From Larix sibirica (Eukaryota > Streptophyta > Pinopsida > Pinales > Pinaceae): DNA of 10,918 nt. Shown piece after piece: positions 8,411 through 10,918 of this stretch (position 1 is its first letter; every line of letters starts with the position of its first letter). Where the stretch lies: assembly GCA_004151065.3 (NCBI GenBank), contig NWUY0303893052.1, forward strand, positions 1 to 10,918, written 5' to 3'. The notes under the pieces were generated by a model that made no database searches, was not told the DNA's origin, and saw only the letters and a list, made by a program, of their open reading frames with translations. Position numbers and translations under genes: made by a program.

Positions 8411-10918
8411 ATGGCCTCTGTACCCCCTCTCAAAGTCACCTCCGCATCCACGACTAGCAATCCAGAGGACCACCTTGGTGATGAATTCTTTGACGTTCAT
8501 GACTCCATCTCTTCCTTCCCAAACCTACAACAATTGGCTTGTGAGGCCGAGGAGAAAGCAAAGAACGACAATGATCTATTCAACCTATGGAAGTCTAGGC
8601 TAGCTAAGATGATTCTCCCTCTCGCCAGACCGTTTCTTGAATTAATATAGTGGTGCATGTAATGTTATGTACCAGAGAGAAAGGCAATCATCTCCCAGTT
8701 GGGGAGTGTGGTCTGCCCAATCAGTAAAGAACTTGTCATGGAATTTAAAGACTCCAATGAAAATCCCTCAGGGATCAGCTTTGACGAGGAGGTGTTGATA
8801 AGTAAGATTCGAGAGCTTTCCCCAGAAAACAAGGATGCCTTCATCAATGTTCAACTTGGAGAGATTTGTAGGTCTTGTTCAACTGGTTTTGTCGATGATT
8901 TTCCAGTTCCTCGGGTATGATAGCGACATAGTGATCGACAATGTCGTTCTAGGTCTGTTGTTTATCATGAACCTATCTCAACATGAAGCACCTATCAAGT
9001 TGGATCTATTGTATTTTTTCGCTCAGTCCATCCACCTCCAGTTAAAGAGTTTTTCGTCCAAGAAGATGTTTTGGTTCTGCTCTGTACTCCTTGACATGAT
9101 CTTCTATCATAACAAAGGTTACTTCAACAAAGAAGATCTTGATAGGTCAGTGATCCCCATTCTGCCACAAAATAATTTCTCTGTGTTTGTGGATACTGTC
9201 ATAGCAAAGGTCTATACACTTTTGTTTGATGCCCCTCTGCTGAGAATCTTTCCAGAGTGCAAACAATTGCTCCAACTCAATCCAAATGAGGCTGTGGGCG
9301 ATTAGTTTTGTTTTGACACTCATACCAAAATCAAAGTGTATGGGGCAGAGTTAGCTCCATATAAACTCCCTATATTCTTGAATCCTCGATTGTTTTCACT
9401 GGAATTCATTTGCCAAAGATTCAACTGTGATGATGTGCATTTCATGAAAGGAAACAGTGCCAGGACTTTCAAGGTTCCCAGTGAGGCTGGTCCTTTTAAG
9501 GTACGAGATAGAGATGCTCAGAAAGAGCTTGAGGGACTACTAGATTCATATGGTTTCCCTTTAAGCAGGGCACACAATTATGATCCTAGGGGGATCATGT
9601 AGCAAAAAATATAGGCTTCCCGTTCGACAGCATACCTCGACGAGCCACACTCCTTGTTGGACAAGATGGCTAATTTGGATAGTTGGGAACAATGTTAGGA
9701 TGTTTTGAACCCCAACAAGGATTTTGGATCACCAGTTGTTCCAAAACCCCTTAAGATTGATACATGGGGGAAAAGAGACACGTCGAAGCCCATGTCTGCT
9801 ACAAGAAAGGAAGGATTAGGCAGTATGGGGTCAAGGACCAAGAGGTTGAAGGTAGAAGGGACGTCCAGTGCAAATTCAAAAATCATGCCGACACCCACCC
9901 TCATGACACCTATCATCCTTGAAACTTTCTCTTCTACAATGTGGCCACAAATTCAGGAGGCTTAGGCCACGAAAGGAGATTTAGTTACCACGTCATCCGT
10001 CAAGTCAGGTTTTTTTGGGATTTATTGCCATATTAAAGATGACAACATCGATCTAGAGAATTCTTTATTTCTGAAAAAGGAGTTGGATACAGGAAGGCAG
10101 TCCAGGATGTTATCGACACTAGATCTGAAGCAGGGAGTCTTCAAAATGGATATCCTAGAGCAAATAGTTCTAGGGGAAAAGAAGACACCATCGAAATTTA
10201 AAGCTAGTCAGGTAACCATAAACCTGGATGCAATCCCTTCCAAAGACATCATGGAGCTACGACGGGAAAAGGAGTGTACAGAGACGTGCATGAGTACACT
10301 ATGAGCACAAACAAGTTACAGGATGTGGTTCATAAGCTAGAGAAACAACTAAAGAACGAAAAGTCTTCCAATAAAGCTAAGCAGTTGAAAATAACTGACT
10401 TAGAACAACAAGTAGTAAAAATGGTACAAATACTGGAGACATGGCTCCATTACAATCCGTGTTAAAAGAGAAATATAAGGAAGTTGCAGCCCTGAAGAAG
10501 AAGCTCAACATTCCCACGACTGAGTATTCACAGACTGTAGAGGTAGTTGCAATACAGACAGAGTTGGAAAATTCAATGACCGACGGTCAAACACTCAAAG
10601 AAAGGATTGTCTCATTGGAAGGTGAGTTGGAAGAGGATATGAATCTAAATCAAAATATCCTCCAACAAAAGGCCGTCGTACTTCAAGCCTCATCAACTTC
10701 AGATCCAACTGACCAATTGGCCCAGGCAGTGGCTGAAATGAGCATCAAGGATGCTTAGTTAAATCAAGTGCAGACTCAGCTGAAGACGAAATGCGATGAG
10801 CTTTTCAATGAAAATGAGAGGCTGATTAGAAGCGATCAGGCTATCTCAGAACTCCAGCAGACCATTGATGAGCTCCAAGGTAAGATCCAAGAGCTATCCA
10901 AGAAGCTCACCAGTAAAC
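8411..10918 (+). pseudogene. ORF-X, right copy: extra retrotransposon gene encoding a large coiled-coil protein, 3' end cut off
   Basis: I do not recognise the protein. The start ATG at 8411 has a strong plant context (A at -3, G at +4) and opens MASVPPLKVTSASTTS. Layout: acidic N-terminal head to about 8900; compact helical domain 8911-9600 (FLGYDSDIVIDNVVLGLLF, FAQSIHLQLKSFSSKK, VFVDTVIAKVYTLLFDAP, LAPYKLPIFLNPRLFSLEF); basic linker 9700-9960 with RTKRLK (9834-9851); coiled coil from about 10265 to the window end. Four reading segments cover it: 8411 to about 8905, about 8905-10265, 10265-10440 and 10440-10918, implying three frameshifts. Stops include 8648-8650, one shortly after, 9303-9305, 9600-9602, 9612-9614, 9696-9698, 9963-9965 and 10756-10758. 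Adding the 867 bases found only in the left copy suggests about 1,120 codons for the whole gene. No transmembrane segment argues against an envelope protein. Non-functional now; the family role is unknown. Confidence 0.75.
8816..10918 (+). repeat. Right member of a 2.1 kb dispersed direct repeat (ORF-X)
   Basis: This is the partner of 31-2124 in the same orientation. The repeat is cut by the window end. The left copy continues about 846 bases more before its LTR, so the matching continuation and an LTR are expected beyond 10918. This copy keeps longer open stretches than the left one. Confidence 0.85.

Larger units (their letters stand above)
2971..10918 (+). mobile_element. Right-hand defective Ty3/gypsy-type LTR retrotransposon, 3' end outside the window
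   Basis: The order is LTR, tRNA-Asp PBS, leader, gag-protease, RNase H-like fragment, RT/RNase H connection fragment, integrase C-terminal domain, non-coding repeats, ORF-X. Gag and protease resemble the large plant Tat/Athila-side Ty3/gypsy families rather than chromoviruses, and no chromodomain is seen after the integrase tail. The RT core and integrase core are missing, every gene carries stops or frameshifts, and no 3' LTR appears before the window ends. It is therefore a dead deletion derivative that would need enzymes supplied by relatives even if its frames were intact. Confidence 0.8.

Noticed and set aside
8298-8603. 101-codon plus-strand frame starting before the ORF-X ATG
   Set aside because: It overlaps the ORF-X start in another frame; the ATG at 8411 has the better context and continues into the sequence shared with the left copy.
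8411-10918. ORF-X as an envelope protein
   Set aside because: The position would fit, but I see no signal peptide, no convincing membrane-spanning segment and no Cys-rich ectodomain; the C-terminal half is a soluble coiled coil.
1-10918. A new defence system, CRISPR array or bacterial operon
   Set aside because: No short regular repeats with spacers, no ribosome-binding sites or tight operons, and clear plant retrotransposon hallmarks.

Overview
The window is plant nuclear DNA made almost entirely of decayed LTR-retrotransposon sequence. The evidence is a primer-binding site complementary to the 3' end of plant tRNA-Asp (3676-3693), a TG...CA-bounded LTR with a TATA box just before it, and Gag, aspartic protease and pol remnants of a non-chromoviral (Tat/Athila-side) Ty3/gypsy element after it. 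I cannot name the species. I see no host gene, structural RNA gene, bacterial operon or CRISPR array.

Layout. (1) Positions 1-2991 hold a broken copy of a long unrecognised ORF, here called ORF-X, which runs up to and just into the LTR. (2) 2971-3668 is a ~698 bp LTR. (3) 3676-3693 is the PBS, followed by a leader. (4) 4146-5978 is a gag-protease pseudogene lying largely in one frame. (5) 5979-6423 holds the protease tail and the start of an RNase H-like domain. (6) 6424-7233 is an 269-codon open stretch of pol, stitched together across internal deletions: the RT catalytic core and the integrase catalytic core are missing, while an RT/RNase H connection segment and the integrase C-terminal domain remain. 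(7) 7234-8410 is non-coding: a poly(A)-type signal, diverged tandem repeats of about 286 bp, then a TATA box and short leader. (8) 8411-10918 is a second, better preserved copy of ORF-X, cut by the window end.

How it fits together. The two ORF-X copies align in the same orientation over about 2.1 kb (31-2124 with 8816-10918). One lies directly before the LTR and the other lies downstream of pol in the element that begins with that LTR. The simplest reading is that ORF-X is an extra 3' gene of this retrotransposon family, placed between pol and the 3' LTR, and that the window spans two family members sharing or abutting at one LTR (internal-LTR-internal). This predicts another LTR starting about 850 bp past the window end. 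Both copies are non-functional, with many stops and frameshifts. Several stops are CAG-to-TAG changes, as expected from long-term cytosine methylation in plant transposons. The right element could not move on its own.

The least explained item is ORF-X: about 1,100 codons when complete (estimated), with an alpha-helical-looking N-terminal domain, a basic possibly nuclear-targeting stretch and a long coiled-coil C-terminal half, apparently with its own TATA-containing promoter inside the element.
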